Notes: generated by a model from the letters alone, not told the origin. Shown: positions 15,012-24,954, counted from the first letter of the stretch. The stretch is DNA of 52,863 nt from Caldifarciminota bacterium UBA6260 (GCA_002441125.1 DJVI01000029.1:1-52863), one strand, 5' to 3'. Numbers and translations are program-made.

Positions 15012-15621
15012 CAGATCTTTTTATTACAAGTTCTATTCTTCTGTTCTGTTTTTTCCCTTCGGCTGTTGAATTGTCAGCAACAGGTCTTGATGATCCGTAA
15101 GCTATAGCTGAAAGTTTTTCTTCTTTAACATTCAAAGAATCTTTTAAAAATTTCAAAACATTTATAGCCCTTAAAGCTGAGAGTTCCCAATTTGTAGGAA
15201 TCAGGCTTTTCATTTTAGAGCCGATTTTATCATTATCTGTGTGCCCTTCAACTATTATTTCAACATCCCCATCCTTTAAAAGAACCTCTGAAAATTTTTT
15301 TAAAAGACCTCTTCCGTTTTTTGTTAAATCGTAACCACCTGGATTAAAAAGGTCATCTGAAAGTATTGGAATCCTTGTTTCAACCTCTTTCAAATCAGTT
15401 TTTTTTTCTTCATTTTTGGGAGTTTTTATTACACTTAACAAACTATCCTTCTTAATATTTTCCTCTCTTAACTTGTTTAGATACTCTGTTAAGGTTTTAT
15501 TTTCCTTTACTATCTCATCATACCTTTCAACAGCAGGTTTGAACTTTTGATTATAATAATAGAAATAGGAGAATGAAAGAAAAATTATTACTATTATCAA
15601 CAAAAAAACTAAAAACCTCAT
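14980..15621 (-). CDS. OmpA/MotB-domain envelope protein with N-terminal membrane anchor
   Basis: A 213-residue protein. One N-terminal transmembrane helix (about residues 3-23) is followed by a coiled coil (about 32-65) and a C-terminal OmpA-like peptidoglycan-binding domain with VEGHTDNDKI, WELSALRAINVLKFL and GKKQNRRIELVI. The inner-membrane anchor plus OmpA domain is the MotB/YiaD-like topology, not a beta-barrel. It follows the PBP1A gene by nine bases, so a role in tethering or organising peptidoglycan is likely. It ends in a short VDTVDTVEDN tail whose DNA overlaps the next gene. Confidence 0.85.
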   Translation of the reverse strand: MRFLVFLLIIVIIFLSFSYFYYYNQKFKPAVERYDEIVKENKTLTEYLNKLREENIKKDSLLSVIKTPKNEEKKTDLKEVETRIPILSDDLFNPGGYDLTKNGRGLLKKFSEVLLKDGDVEIIVEGHTDNDKIGSKMKSLIPTNWELSALRAINVLKFLKDSLNVKEEKLSAIAYGSSRPVADNSTAEGKKQNRRIELVIKRSVDTVDTVEDN

Positions 15622-15629
15622 CCTTCCTC

Positions 15630-17756
15630 CTAAAATTCTGTTTGGCTATTTTCATTATAGATATCAAAATCCTGTGATGGTTTGTACTCTATTGAATGTT
15701 TCTCACAATATTTTTGTGGCTCTTTTCCTTTTTTGTATATTTCCATCCTTGTGTATTTGCAAAACTTTGCAGCTCTCATTCCAGTTTCTTTACAAACATT
15801 AACATAGGTAATATTTTTTGGCACTTCAAATTGTGTAGAGTCTTTATATGAAACAAAAGGTTTCATAATTTCAGCCCAAATTGGAAGTGCTATAACCGCA
15901 CCTGTTGCTTTATTGGCGATAGTTTTAGGTGTATCGTATCCAACATATACACCCGCAGTATAATCTTTTGTAAAACCTATAAACCATGCATTTGAATAAT
16001 CATCGGTTGTTCCTGTCTTTCCACCTATATGAACATTCATCTTATAATATTTTAAACCTGCTGCGGTTCCTTCCTTTACAACACTTTCAAGCATATCCGT
16101 TATAATATAAGCATCATCCTCTTCCATTACCTTTTTTTCTGGATGATCGTTTGTATATATTATGTTTCCTTGTGCATCCTCAATATATCTTATCAAAGAA
16201 ACTTCCCTGTATATACCCTTATTTGGAAATACTGAAAAAGCTCTTACCATTTCAAGAAGTGTAACATCGTTACTTCCAAGAGCCAAAGAAAAAACAGGCG
16301 AAAGAGGAGAGGTTACTCCAAGTTTTCTTGCATGTTTAATTACAGTTTCTGGTCCAATATTTTTAATCAATCTTATCGCCGTGACATTTCTTGACAAAGC
16401 AAGTGCCGTTCTCAAAGGAATAGGTCCCAAAAAATTTCCATCATAGTTTCTCGGTTTATATTTTTGTGAAGAACCATCATCTAAAACAACCGGAGTATCC
16501 ATTATTATATCTCCGGGGAACATTCCATTCTCTATAGCTGCAGAAAACAAAAATATTTTGAATATTGATCCCGGTTGTCTTTTTGCTTGAAAAGCTCTGT
16601 TAAACTGTGAATGGTAAAAATCTCTTCCACCTATCAAAACTTTTATTTCACCAGTTTTGTTATCTATTACTAAAAATCCTCCCTGAAGATAATATGTTTG
16701 TGGTCTTCCATTAGAATCGTTTGTCTGTGAAATCGAATTATCATATTTTTCTTTTGTATGTCTTAGATAATACATTTTTTCATAATATCTCATCTTGTTT
16801 TCAAAAACTTCTTCAGCATGTTTTTGCATATCACTGTTTAAAGTTGTATAAATTTTAAGTCCACCTTTATAAAGGGTGTTCATTCCAAACCTTTTAATAA
16901 CCTCTTTTCTAACCTCTTCTATAAAATATCTCGCAAAATTGTTTTTATCATTATTTTGAACAACTATTATAGATTCATTAACAGCCTCCTCATACTCTGC
17001 TTTTGAAATCATCTTTTCTTTAAGCATATTTTTAAGACAAACAAGTTGTCTTGCTTTTGCTCTTTTATAATTATCTTTTGGATTGTTCGCTTCAGGTCTT
17101 TGTGGAATCTGCGCAAGGATAGCTGATTGTGCAAGAGTTAACTCTCTTGCTGATATTCCAAAATAATAGTTGGCTGCAGCTTCTATTCCATAGTTACCGT
17201 TTCCATAGTTAATCTGGTTAAAATACATTTCAAGAATTTCATCTTTTGAAAAATTTTTTTCTATCTTCAAAGTTATAAGTGCTTCTTTGATCTTTCTTGA
17301 CCATGTTTTCTCCATCCCTAAAAACATGTTTCTTGCAAGTTGTTGTGTTATAGTTGAAGCTCCTGCAGCTTTTTTAAACATAAAGATATCTTTTATAAGA
17401 ACTATTATTGTCCTTCCAACATTTATTCCCCAATGTTTTCTGAACTGCTGATCTTCAAGTGCTATAACAGCATTAATTGTATATGGATGGAGTTCTTTAA
17501 GTTTTATTGGTATCCTTCTTTCTATAAAAAATTCATCTATAACATTGTTGTTATCATCATAAACTATTGTTGCACTCGGAACATTATATAACATAAGATC
17601 TGTCATAGAGGGCAACTCTTTTTGCAAATTAATAAAAATTGATATAATAAGACCTGTAAAAATGAAAGTGAAAGAAAAAATCAAAAAACCAATGATGAAA
17701 ATAATTCTGTTTATTAGTTTTTTTCTATTCTTTTTATTACGGTAAAGATTATCCAT
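15630..17756 (-). CDS. mrcA: Class A penicillin-binding protein (PBP1A type)
   Basis: A 708-residue bifunctional peptidoglycan synthase. A membrane anchor at about residues 18-43 precedes the GT51 transglycosylase domain with catalytic E101 in EDQQFRKHWG and the GASTITQQLARN and NQINYGNGNYG motifs. The transpeptidase domain has S397-x-x-K400 (PGSIFK), an SRN motif and KTGTT. The C-terminus is short, with no extra domain. It stands between dnaN and an OmpA-domain gene on the same strand, linking wall synthesis to the origin cluster. Confidence 0.95.
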   Translation of the reverse strand: MDNLYRNKKNRKKLINRIIFIIGFLIFSFTFIFTGLIISIFINLQKELPSMTDLMLYNVPSATIVYDDNNNVIDEFFIERRIPIKLKELHPYTINAVIALEDQQFRKHWGINVGRTIIVLIKDIFMFKKAAGASTITQQLARNMFLGMEKTWSRKIKEALITLKIEKNFSKDEILEMYFNQINYGNGNYGIEAAANYYFGISARELTLAQSAILAQIPQRPEANNPKDNYKRAKARQLVCLKNMLKEKMISKAEYEEAVNESIIVVQNNDKNNFARYFIEEVRKEVIKRFGMNTLYKGGLKIYTTLNSDMQKHAEEVFENKMRYYEKMYYLRHTKEKYDNSISQTNDSNGRPQTYYLQGGFLVIDNKTGEIKVLIGGRDFYHSQFNRAFQAKRQPGSIFKIFLFSAAIENGMFPGDIIMDTPVVLDDGSSQKYKPRNYDGNFLGPIPLRTALALSRNVTAIRLIKNIGPETVIKHARKLGVTSPLSPVFSLALGSNDVTLLEMVRAFSVFPNKGIYREVSLIRYIEDAQGNIIYTNDHPEKKVMEEDDAYIITDMLESVVKEGTAAGLKYYKMNVHIGGKTGTTDDYSNAWFIGFTKDYTAGVYVGYDTPKTIANKATGAVIALPIWAEIMKPFVSYKDSTQFEVPKNITYVNVCKETGMRAAKFCKYTRMEIYKKGKEPQKYCEKHSIEYKPSQDFDIYNENSQTEF

Positions 17757-17788
17757 CTGGAATTCTTTTTAAATTTTTATTGTTTTTA

Positions 17789-18898
17789 CTATTTTAATCT
17801 CAAAGGCATTATTATATAGAAGGATTCTTCTCCTATTTTACTCTCCTCGTTCTCTATAAGAACAGCAAACATTTCTCCTTTAATTTTAAACTTAACATTA
17901 TCACTCTCTACCCTTTTTAAAATTTCCATAAGATAGTTTATATTGAAACCAATATTTATAGTTTCATCATCAATATATTTTACTTCAAGTTCCTCTTTTC
18001 CTTCTCCCTGTTGATTCTGGAAAGCTAAAATAACAAGTTTATTTTTAGATATCTCAAATTTAACAAGTTTGGTGTTAACATTAACAAAAACATTTACAGC
18101 ATTTAATGCTGTTAAAAGTTCACTCTTATTAACTATCATTATCTTGTTGTTATCATATGGGATAACCCTTTTGTAATCTGGATAGGTTCCATCTATAAGT
18201 TTTGCCCACATCTCTATCTTTCCAATTTTAAACATTATTTTTTTATCATCAAATCCCATATAAAGCTGATCTTTCTCATCGATAAGATCCTTTATTATCT
18301 GTAAAGATTTCGGAGGAACAATTATGCTTCCCGATATATTATCTTCAAAGAATTCACTTATAGTGTTTAAAGCTAACCTATGACTATCAGTTGCAACCAT
18401 AGTTAAAGATTTTTTGTTCATCTCAAAAAGAACACCTGTAATAGCTATCTTTACAGTATCTTTAGATGTTGCAAAAATTGTATTATCTATCGCAGATTTT
18501 AAAGGGAGAGAATCTACAGGAAACAACCTTTCCTTTTCTATTCTAATTATTTCAACATATTCTTCTTTTTTTAAAGTTGGAATATTATATTCACCAGTTT
18601 TTGTTTTTATGGTTACTCTATCATTCTGATAATTAAAATTGATTTCTCCATCAGGTAACCTTCTTATGAGATCGACCAATGTTTTGGCGTTTAAAATAAA
18701 AACACCTTCACCCGAAGAGGAACATTCTACTTCAGAAAAAAGAGATATTTCAAAATCAGTTGAAAACAACATCAATTTATCTTTTTTAACATCTATTAAT
18801 ACATTTGAAATGATTGTCACAACAGGTTTAACTGGAACTATAGATGAGACAATTTCAAGATTTTTTAAAAATTCGTTTCTATCAACTTTAAACTTCAT
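17789..18898 (-). CDS. dnaN: DNA polymerase III sliding clamp (beta subunit)
   Basis: A 369-residue beta clamp with three repeated clamp folds and family segments such as ATDSHRLAL and the C-terminal IMPLRLK (MPMR-like) end. It tethers polymerase III to DNA. An AGGAGG site precedes ATG 18898. It is downstream of dnaA with a 194-base AT-rich gap containing DnaA-box-like sites, the classical dnaA-dnaN arrangement. PBP1A follows after 32 bases. Confidence 0.97.
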   Translation of the reverse strand: MKFKVDRNEFLKNLEIVSSIVPVKPVVTIISNVLIDVKKDKLMLFSTDFEISLFSEVECSSSGEGVFILNAKTLVDLIRRLPDGEINFNYQNDRVTIKTKTGEYNIPTLKKEEYVEIIRIEKERLFPVDSLPLKSAIDNTIFATSKDTVKIAITGVLFEMNKKSLTMVATDSHRLALNTISEFFEDNISGSIIVPPKSLQIIKDLIDEKDQLYMGFDDKKIMFKIGKIEMWAKLIDGTYPDYKRVIPYDNNKIMIVNKSELLTALNAVNVFVNVNTKLVKFEISKNKLVILAFQNQQGEGKEELEVKYIDDETINIGFNINYLMEILKRVESDNVKFKIKGEMFAVLIENEESKIGEESFYIIMPLRLK

Positions 18899-19092
18899 CT
18901 ATCCTCCTGATTAATTAATTTATCTATTAACATATCACTATTATTAAGAGCGAAAATAAATGTTTATAACATTTTTAAATTATACAAAAAAAATAATTTA
19001 AAATCAACAATTTTGTTTAAAAACTGTTTATAATCTTTTCACACCCAAATAAAAATGTTGAAACAAAAAAAATGTTGATAACTTATCCACAA
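18899..19092. other. Probable oriC segment (dnaA-dnaN intergenic)
   Basis: This 194-base, very AT-rich gap contains four DnaA-box-like 9-mers: TTATCCACA at 19083-19091 (perfect), and minus-strand TTATCAACA at 19073-19081 and TTATAAACA at 19025-19033 and 18961-18969. It lies beside dnaA, next to parS and near the change in gene direction at about 20.45 kb. Origin activity is inferred; no experiment or skew calculation supports it here. Confidence 0.55.
19083..19091 (+). promoter_or_regulatory. Perfect DnaA box
   Basis: TTATCCACA, the consensus R1-type DnaA box, lies immediately after the dnaA stop codon and next to a TTATCAACA-like box on the other strand. Confidence 0.75.
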
Positions 19093-20436
19093 CTAATCAA
19101 TATTTAATAAACTGATTATACTATCTATATCTTCTTTTATTTTAGAATCTTTTTTGTTGATTTCAGATTCGATCTTTTTTATAGCATGTATTATTGTTGA
19201 ATGATCCTTTTTTCCAAGTTCTGATGCAGTTTCTTTTAAAGAAAGGTTTCCATATTTTTTAAGAATGTAAGCGGCTACCTGTCTTGGAATAACAAGAGAA
19301 GAGGTTCTTCTTTTTCCAACAAGTTGAGATTCAGATATTTTATAATAATCTGCAACTATCTTTTTAATCTCTTTTGGACCAAACTTTTTGCTCATTGAAA
19401 CGAATTGGTTTTCCGGTTTTACAAGGTTGGAAACGACCAGTTTGGCAAGACTGATATCTATTTTTGCTTTATTTAAAGAGGCTCTTGCAAGTATACCGAG
19501 TATTGCACTGTTCAATTCTCTAACAGAATGTTTTATATTTAAAGCGATATAATTCAATATTTCATCAGGGATCTGTATATCATCATTTTCTATCTTCCTT
19601 CTTAAAATTGCGAGTCTTGTTTCAAAATCTGGAGGTTGGATATCTACAACTAATCCGGATTGAAACCTTGTGACAAGTCTCTGTTCAAGATTTGGAATTT
19701 CATGAGGTGGTCTATCTGATGTTAAGACTATTTGATTGTTTGATTCATAGAGTGCATTGAATGTATGAAATATCTCCTCTTGTGTTCCTTCCCTTCTATT
19801 CAAAAATTGAACATCATCTATAAGAAGAACATCAGCATCCCTGTATTTGTTCCTAAATTCTAAAACCTTCTTCTCCTGTATCGCAAAAATGTATTCGTTT
19901 AAAAACCTTTCTGTTGAAAGGTAACATATTTTTTTCTTGTAATCATTCTTTTTGATATAGTTTCCAATAGCGTTCAAAAGATGTGTTTTGCCAAGACCGC
20001 TTTTCCCATAAATAAAAAGAGGGTTATACTGGTTGCCTGGATTTTTTGCAACAGAAAGGGAAGCTGTGTATGAAAGTTCGTTAGATTTTCCAACAACAAA
20101 TTCTTCAAAAGTATAACGAGGATTTAAAGATGAATTGTCATATGAATCTATATTTTCAATTTTAAAAGGGTTTAACTCTTTAGGAATAGATTCTATCCTT
20201 TTTTCAGGTACAAGAGTTATTTGAAGATCTTTTCCAAAAAGGTTTCTTGTAACTTCAACTATATCGTAAAAAAACTTATCCTCAATATAATCTCTTGCAA
20301 CATCTGTTGGAACAGAAAAAGAAACAGATTTTTCATCTATTTTGATAATCTTAATATTTGAAATCCACAGTTCATAATCCTGAGGAGATATTTTTTCCGC
20401 TATCAACTTGTGAAAGTTTTCGTTTATATTCTTCAT
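19093..20436 (-). CDS. dnaA: Chromosomal replication initiator DnaA
   Basis: A 447-residue initiator. Domain I (1-80) and a short linker are followed by the AAA+ domain with Walker A GKSGLGKT (144-151), Walker B VLLIDDVQF and the sensor/arginine-finger region. The C-terminal domain IV carries the signature KKDHSTIIHAIKKIE that reads DnaA boxes. Length is normal. It is the first gene of the long minus-strand run and diverges from the nitroreductase gene. Confidence 0.98.
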   Translation of the reverse strand: MKNINENFHKLIAEKISPQDYELWISNIKIIKIDEKSVSFSVPTDVARDYIEDKFFYDIVEVTRNLFGKDLQITLVPEKRIESIPKELNPFKIENIDSYDNSSLNPRYTFEEFVVGKSNELSYTASLSVAKNPGNQYNPLFIYGKSGLGKTHLLNAIGNYIKKNDYKKKICYLSTERFLNEYIFAIQEKKVLEFRNKYRDADVLLIDDVQFLNRREGTQEEIFHTFNALYESNNQIVLTSDRPPHEIPNLEQRLVTRFQSGLVVDIQPPDFETRLAILRRKIENDDIQIPDEILNYIALNIKHSVRELNSAILGILARASLNKAKIDISLAKLVVSNLVKPENQFVSMSKKFGPKEIKKIVADYYKISESQLVGKRRTSSLVIPRQVAAYILKKYGNLSLKETASELGKKDHSTIIHAIKKIESEINKKDSKIKEDIDSIISLLNID

Positions 20437-20465
20437 ATTCCTATTCTTGGATTTTTTAAGAAATT

Positions 20466-20493
20466 ATTGTATACTTTAAAAAAATGATGTCAA
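20466..20493 (-). promoter_or_regulatory. dnaA promoter
   Basis: Minus strand: TTGACA (20493-20488), 16-base spacer, TACAAT (20471-20466), 29 bases before the dnaA ATG. Confidence 0.55.
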
Positions 20494-20518
20494 GAAAATT
20501 TTTATAAGGAGGAAATAA

Positions 20519-21031
20519 ATGGAAGAACTAATAAAGTTTTTAAGAACAAGAAGAAGTGTAAGAGAGTATCAAAATAAAAATATAGATGAAAAAGTTATTT
20601 TGGAAATAATAAAAACTGCTATGTATGCCCCTTCTGCCCATAACAAACAGCCTTGGGAATTTTTTATTGTAAAAAACAGAGAGAAATTGGATGAAATAGC
20701 CAAAAACCATCCTTATGCAAAGATGCTAAAAGATGCACCTCTTTGTATAGTTGTTCTTGCTAACACAAGAAAACAACCTGATAGTGGCTACTTTTCGCAG
20801 GATCTATCAGCAGCAACGATGAACATTCTTCTTGCTTCTTGGGCTTACGGTATAGGTAGTTGTTGGATTGGAGTATATCCTAAAAATGAAAGAATTGAAA
20901 TTGTGAAAAAAATATTAAAAATACCAGAAGGTTTTATCCCATTCTCAATAGTTTCCCTTGGTTATCCAAAAGAGAATCCTCAAGAGGTTGAAAGGTTTGA
21001 TGTAAAAAGGATACACACAGATATATGGTGA
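20519..21031 (+). CDS. Nitroreductase family protein
   Basis: A 170-residue FMN-dependent oxidoreductase of the nitroreductase family. It has the FMN-contact segment FLRTRRSVREYQ (residues 6-17), PSAHNKQPWEFFIV (about 39-52) and SWAYGIGSCWIGVYP (about 109-123). It would reduce nitro, quinone or related substrates with NAD(P)H; the substrate is not inferable. A strong AAGGAGG precedes ATG 20519. It is monocistronic or weakly linked to the polysaccharide cluster, which has its own promoter. Confidence 0.92.
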   Translation: MEELIKFLRTRRSVREYQNKNIDEKVILEIIKTAMYAPSAHNKQPWEFFIVKNREKLDEIAKNHPYAKMLKDAPLCIVVLANTRKQPDSGYFSQDLSAATMNILLASWAYGIGSCWIGVYPKNERIEIVKKILKIPEGFIPFSIVSLGYPKENPQEVERFDVKRIHTDIW

Positions 21032-21038
21032 TATTTTA

Positions 21039-21066
21039 TTGACTTAAAGGTTATATGTATTATAAT
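21039..21066 (+). promoter_or_regulatory. Promoter of polysaccharide cluster, probable leaderless start
   Basis: TTGACT (21039-21044), 16-base spacer, TATAAT (21061-21066), then eight bases to the ATG at 21075, with no Shine-Dalgarno. Confidence 0.6.
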
Positions 21067-21074
21067 AAAAATCT

Positions 21075-22103
21075 ATGTTTTTATATTTTTTTATATTTAT
21101 TTTTTCTTTTTTAATTTCTTTAATTTTAACAGACAAAATAAAAAGTTTCTCTCTAAATTATGGTTTCCATGATATACCTGATAATGATAGAAAAATACAT
21201 ACAGAGAATATACCAACTCTTGGTGGCTTAGCCTTTTTTACGAGTGTTTGGGGATCTGTTATCCTTCTTGATGCATCAGGTATAACTCCAATTGAAAAGG
21301 TTGTTCTAAGGATGATCACGATTTCCTTATTTTTTATTTTTGTTGGAATTCTTGATGATGTAAAAGGTGTCTCTGCAAGATTAAAACTTTTCATTCAACT
21401 TTTTGCAGGAACTTTATTTTTTTTATGGAATAAAAACGATCTTGCTATTATTTATGGAAACCTTATTCTAACAAATACACTACTAACTTTCGTTTCAGCA
21501 TTCTTTTTTGCTTTGGTTATAAATAGTATAAATTTCATAGATGGATTGGATGGACTCTGTGCAGGAATATCAACTATACTGTCCATTCCACTTTTTATTT
21601 TTTCTTTGGTTATTGGAAAATTTTATATTTCCTATATTCTTCTTTCAACGATTGGAGCACTTTTGGCTTTTTTGATTTTCAATTTTTATCCAGCAAAAAT
21701 TTTCATGGGTGATACTGGAAGTCTTTTTCTTGGATCTTTATTCTCTATGATCATTATGATTTTGATGTATCATATACCGGAGGAATGGTTTTCTTTTTTG
21801 ATACTTTTCACATATCCAATACTTGATCTTCTTCTTTCTGTTGTTAGAAGATTTTTAGGTAAAAAAAATATCTTTGCAGCAGATAAACTACACATACACC
21901 ATATTATTAAAAATGATGATGGAAAACATATAAAAAGTGTTATTATAATTTACTCTTTAAACCTATATTTTGCTATCCTTTCAATTCTTTCGTTTTTCTT
22001 TAAATTACAAAGTCTATACTTTTTATATTTTATTTCAGTTACTCTTCTATTCTTTTATTTTTTAAAAAGAATGTTGAAAAGAATGAAAAAATCTGTGGAG
22101 TAA
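21075..22103 (+). CDS. Polyprenyl-phosphate sugar-1-phosphate transferase (WecA/TagO/MraY family)
   Basis: A 342-residue integral membrane enzyme with about ten transmembrane helices. Family landmarks are HTENIPTLGG, FVGILDDVKG, NFIDGLDGLCAG, MGDTGSLFLG and the HIHH motif (KLHIHH) typical of the WecA/TagO subgroup. It transfers a sugar-1-phosphate (often GlcNAc-1-P) from UDP-sugar to undecaprenyl phosphate, starting a surface glycan. The next gene, a second initiating transferase of another family, follows after three bases. Confidence 0.92.
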   Translation: MFLYFFIFIFSFLISLILTDKIKSFSLNYGFHDIPDNDRKIHTENIPTLGGLAFFTSVWGSVILLDASGITPIEKVVLRMITISLFFIFVGILDDVKGVSARLKLFIQLFAGTLFFLWNKNDLAIIYGNLILTNTLLTFVSAFFFALVINSINFIDGLDGLCAGISTILSIPLFIFSLVIGKFYISYILLSTIGALLAFLIFNFYPAKIFMGDTGSLFLGSLFSMIIMILMYHIPEEWFSFLILFTYPILDLLLSVVRRFLGKKNIFAADKLHIHHIIKNDDGKHIKSVIIIYSLNLYFAILSILSFFFKLQSLYFLYFISVTLLFFYFLKRMLKRMKKSVE

Positions 22104-22106
22104 AAC

Positions 22107-23489
22107 TTGTTTTACAAAAAAAAGATAAACTCTGAAAAGATATACATTGTTATCTTCGATCTTTTGATAACAGTTTTTTCTTTCTGGTTTTCATTCTATT
22201 TGAGAAGTTTAATAATATGGAAAGGTGAAGAATTCCATTATAACCCTCAATACTATAATATTGTTTTCCTTTTTATACTTGTTGTTTGGTATTTTCTTTA
22301 CTCAAAGACAAATGAAGAAGATGTTTTCAAAGGAATTTATTTTAGAAAAGAAATCTTTGAAGTTGTTGTAAACAATTTTTATGGAACACTCTTTTTGTTT
22401 ACTTTCATTTTTTTGATTAAAGGTTTTATAATTTCGAGAGTTTTTATAGTAATTTTTATACTTTTAAATACATCTCTTCTTCTTTTTGAAAGAAGAATCC
22501 TTTACAATTATAGGTTAAAAAAAGTTAGGGAAGGAAAAAATGTTTTTAAAATTGTTTTAATAGGTGATAGTAACTATTTTGAAAAGCTGAAAGATCTGAT
22601 AGATAAAAATACAGATTGGGGAATAAAGATAATAAAAATTTTAAAGATTGAAGATTTTGGAAAAGATATTCTAAACGAGCTAAAAAGTATGCATGTTGAC
22701 GGTTTGTTCATTTCAAGTGAAAAGGAAAGGTTGGAAAATTTTAACGAGCAGATAACAAATATTGTAGAAAGTGGAATAAAAGTATATTTGAACATTGATC
22801 CACTTTTTAAACCAAAAAAGTTTTTCTTGTATATTGAAAAATTCAAAGAGTTCAATTTTATAGAGATGACAACTTTAAAAAGGGATGTCTACCAGAAGTT
22901 ACAGTTAAAATATCTTCTCGATAAAATCTTTGCTTTTTTATTTTTAATATTACTCTCTCCCATTTTTTTAATAGTTTCAATAGTTATTCTACTTTTATAT
23001 GGAAAACCCATATTTTTTGTTCAGGAGAGGGTTGGAATAAATGGAGAAAATTTTAAAATAATAAAATTCAGGACTATGGAAAAAGATGCTGAAGAAAAAA
23101 AGGTTCTTTTGAAAGAGAAGAATCAAATGAACGGTCCAGTTTTTAAAATAGAAAGGGATCCAAGGATAACTCCTTTTGGAAGATTTTTAAGGAAGTATAG
23201 TATAGATGAACTTCCACAACTTATAAACATTCTAAAAGGTGAAATGAGTTTTGTTGGACCAAGGCCTCCCCTTCCTTCAGAAGTAAAAGAGTATGATTTC
23301 TGGCATAGAAGGAGATTATCTTTTAAACCCGGATTAACATGTTTATGGCAGATCTCTGGAAGGAACAATATAGATTTTGTTGATTGGATGAAAAAGGATC
23401 TCGAATATATTGATAACTGGTCTTTACTCTACGATTTTATTATAATCTTAAAAACTATACCTGAGGTGTTAAAAGGAAATGGATGGTAA
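22107..23489 (+). CDS. Polyprenyl glycosylphosphotransferase (WbaP/bacterial sugar transferase type)
   Basis: A 460-residue polyisoprenyl-phosphate hexose-1-phosphate transferase. Several N-terminal transmembrane helices and a degenerate nucleotide-fold region precede the C-terminal catalytic domain (from about residue 265) with QERVGINGENFKIIKFRTM, RKYSIDELPQLINILKG and SFVGPRPPLPSE. It attaches the first sugar phosphate to undecaprenyl phosphate for capsule or exopolysaccharide. The start is TTG 22107 behind GGAG at 22097. It overlaps the next gene by 11 bases. Confidence 0.93.
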   Translation: MFYKKKINSEKIYIVIFDLLITVFSFWFSFYLRSLIIWKGEEFHYNPQYYNIVFLFILVVWYFLYSKTNEEDVFKGIYFRKEIFEVVVNNFYGTLFLFTFIFLIKGFIISRVFIVIFILLNTSLLLFERRILYNYRLKKVREGKNVFKIVLIGDSNYFEKLKDLIDKNTDWGIKIIKILKIEDFGKDILNELKSMHVDGLFISSEKERLENFNEQITNIVESGIKVYLNIDPLFKPKKFFLYIEKFKEFNFIEMTTLKRDVYQKLQLKYLLDKIFAFLFLILLSPIFLIVSIVILLLYGKPIFFVQERVGINGENFKIIKFRTMEKDAEEKKVLLKEKNQMNGPVFKIERDPRITPFGRFLRKYSIDELPQLINILKGEMSFVGPRPPLPSEVKEYDFWHRRRLSFKPGLTCLWQISGRNNIDFVDWMKKDLEYIDNWSLLYDFIIILKTIPEVLKGNGW

Positions 23490-24954
23490 AAAATTTTTTT
23501 TAGTTGTTTTTATTGGTTTACTTTGCATAAAAATTTTCTCTTTCGAGTTGATATTCGACAACGAGTATGGAAGCCAGATAATAGAAGAGTTGTATCATAA
23601 AAATATAATCGATTTGGATGGAAGAACTTATCCTTTAAGGGTTGATCAACTTTTAAAAGAGTTGAGATTCGCAAAAAACAGAAAAGATCTTTCAAAAGAT
23701 GAAATCTTTCTTATAGAAAAACTTCTTTCAATTTATGGAAAAAGGAATTCTATTTTTAAATACCATTTTGATCTTTATAACCAAGCAACTTTTAAAAAAT
23801 TTTCAGATTCTATAAATTTTAAGGATTCTATAATAACCTATACAAACCTTTTGATAAAAAACAGCAAAAATAATATTTTTTATAATATCTCTTTCGATCT
23901 TTTTTTCCCATTCGTTGAAAGGGATTCCTTCTATTATAGGATGAAAGATTGGGAAAAAACCGGCTCAGATTTCAACAACACTTTTTTGGGAGTATACTCT
24001 AAAGATTATTTTTTAATATTTGGAAGGATAAAACCTGTTTGGGGTGGTGGTTTTTACGATAACATTTACTTTTCAAAAGATCTTTTACCACTTGACGGGA
24101 TATTTTTTGAATACGATTTTAAAAGGTTGAAATTCTCTTATCTCACAGTTTACCTTACACCTTACTATTTAAAGGATAAGAGAAGGACAGATAACACTTA
24201 TATGTCAACACACAGGTTGCAATATTTTCTTTCAAAAAATATAAATTTTTCTTTTAAGGAGATGATAATTTATCAATCCAATCTGCCACAACCACCATAC
24301 CTTAATCCTATAATCTTATATTACATTATTCAGAACAATTCTTTTTCAGATGACAATATAATCTGGAGTTTTGATTTATCCATTGAAAATCTTTTTGGGT
24401 TTAAAATCTACAATGAACTTTTTATAGATGATTACCAGTATCAACCAGAATTTTCTTATGTTCCAAATAAGTTGGGTTATCTTTTTTCTCTAACATATTC
24501 ACCACAAAAGTTAAGAAAACTTCTTTTTGGAATAGAATATTGTAGGATAAATACTTACACAGGGACTCATGAGTTTGACAGGTTGAACTATTCATATTAT
24601 AGAAGACCTATTTCATATTTTTTTGGAACTGATGGAGATTTTTTAATTTTCAAAGTGGACTATAGATATAACAGAAAAATAAAAAGCGGATATAAAATTT
24701 CTTTTCTAAGAAAAGGTTCAAGAGATCTTTTCGATTCATGGGAAAAAGAGATGCCTTTAACTGCACCTCCTTTTCCATCAGGTAGAGTTGAAACAACTTT
24801 GAAAAATGGAATAAATTTTTATGGAGAGTTTTTTAAAGAGAAAATTTTTGTTGATTTGGATATTTCTGATTCATACATAAAAAATTATGAAAACATTGTT
24901 GGAGAAGAGAGAAACTTTTTTGAAATAAAATTTAAAATTGGAGTTAATCTATGA
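23479..24954 (+). CDS. Wzi-like capsule-assembly outer-membrane protein
   Basis: A 491-residue protein with an N-terminal signal peptide (to about residue 22). A short helical region (EELYHKNIIDLDGRTYPL, with a DQLLKEL repeat) is followed by a long aromatic beta-strand-rich region, including FGRIKPVWGGGFYDN and repeated YxYxF strands. This is the layout of Wzi/capsule assembly proteins, outer-membrane barrels that bind or organise surface polysaccharide. Position within a glycan cluster supports it. The family call is by pattern, so moderate. Confidence 0.65.
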   Translation: MDGKKFFLVVFIGLLCIKIFSFELIFDNEYGSQIIEELYHKNIIDLDGRTYPLRVDQLLKELRFAKNRKDLSKDEIFLIEKLLSIYGKRNSIFKYHFDLYNQATFKKFSDSINFKDSIITYTNLLIKNSKNNIFYNISFDLFFPFVERDSFYYRMKDWEKTGSDFNNTFLGVYSKDYFLIFGRIKPVWGGGFYDNIYFSKDLLPLDGIFFEYDFKRLKFSYLTVYLTPYYLKDKRRTDNTYMSTHRLQYFLSKNINFSFKEMIIYQSNLPQPPYLNPIILYYIIQNNSFSDDNIIWSFDLSIENLFGFKIYNELFIDDYQYQPEFSYVPNKLGYLFSLTYSPQKLRKLLFGIEYCRINTYTGTHEFDRLNYSYYRRPISYFFGTDGDFLIFKVDYRYNRKIKSGYKISFLRKGSRDLFDSWEKEMPLTAPPFPSGRVETTLKNGINFYGEFFKEKIFVDLDISDSYIKNYENIVGEERNFFEIKFKIGVNL

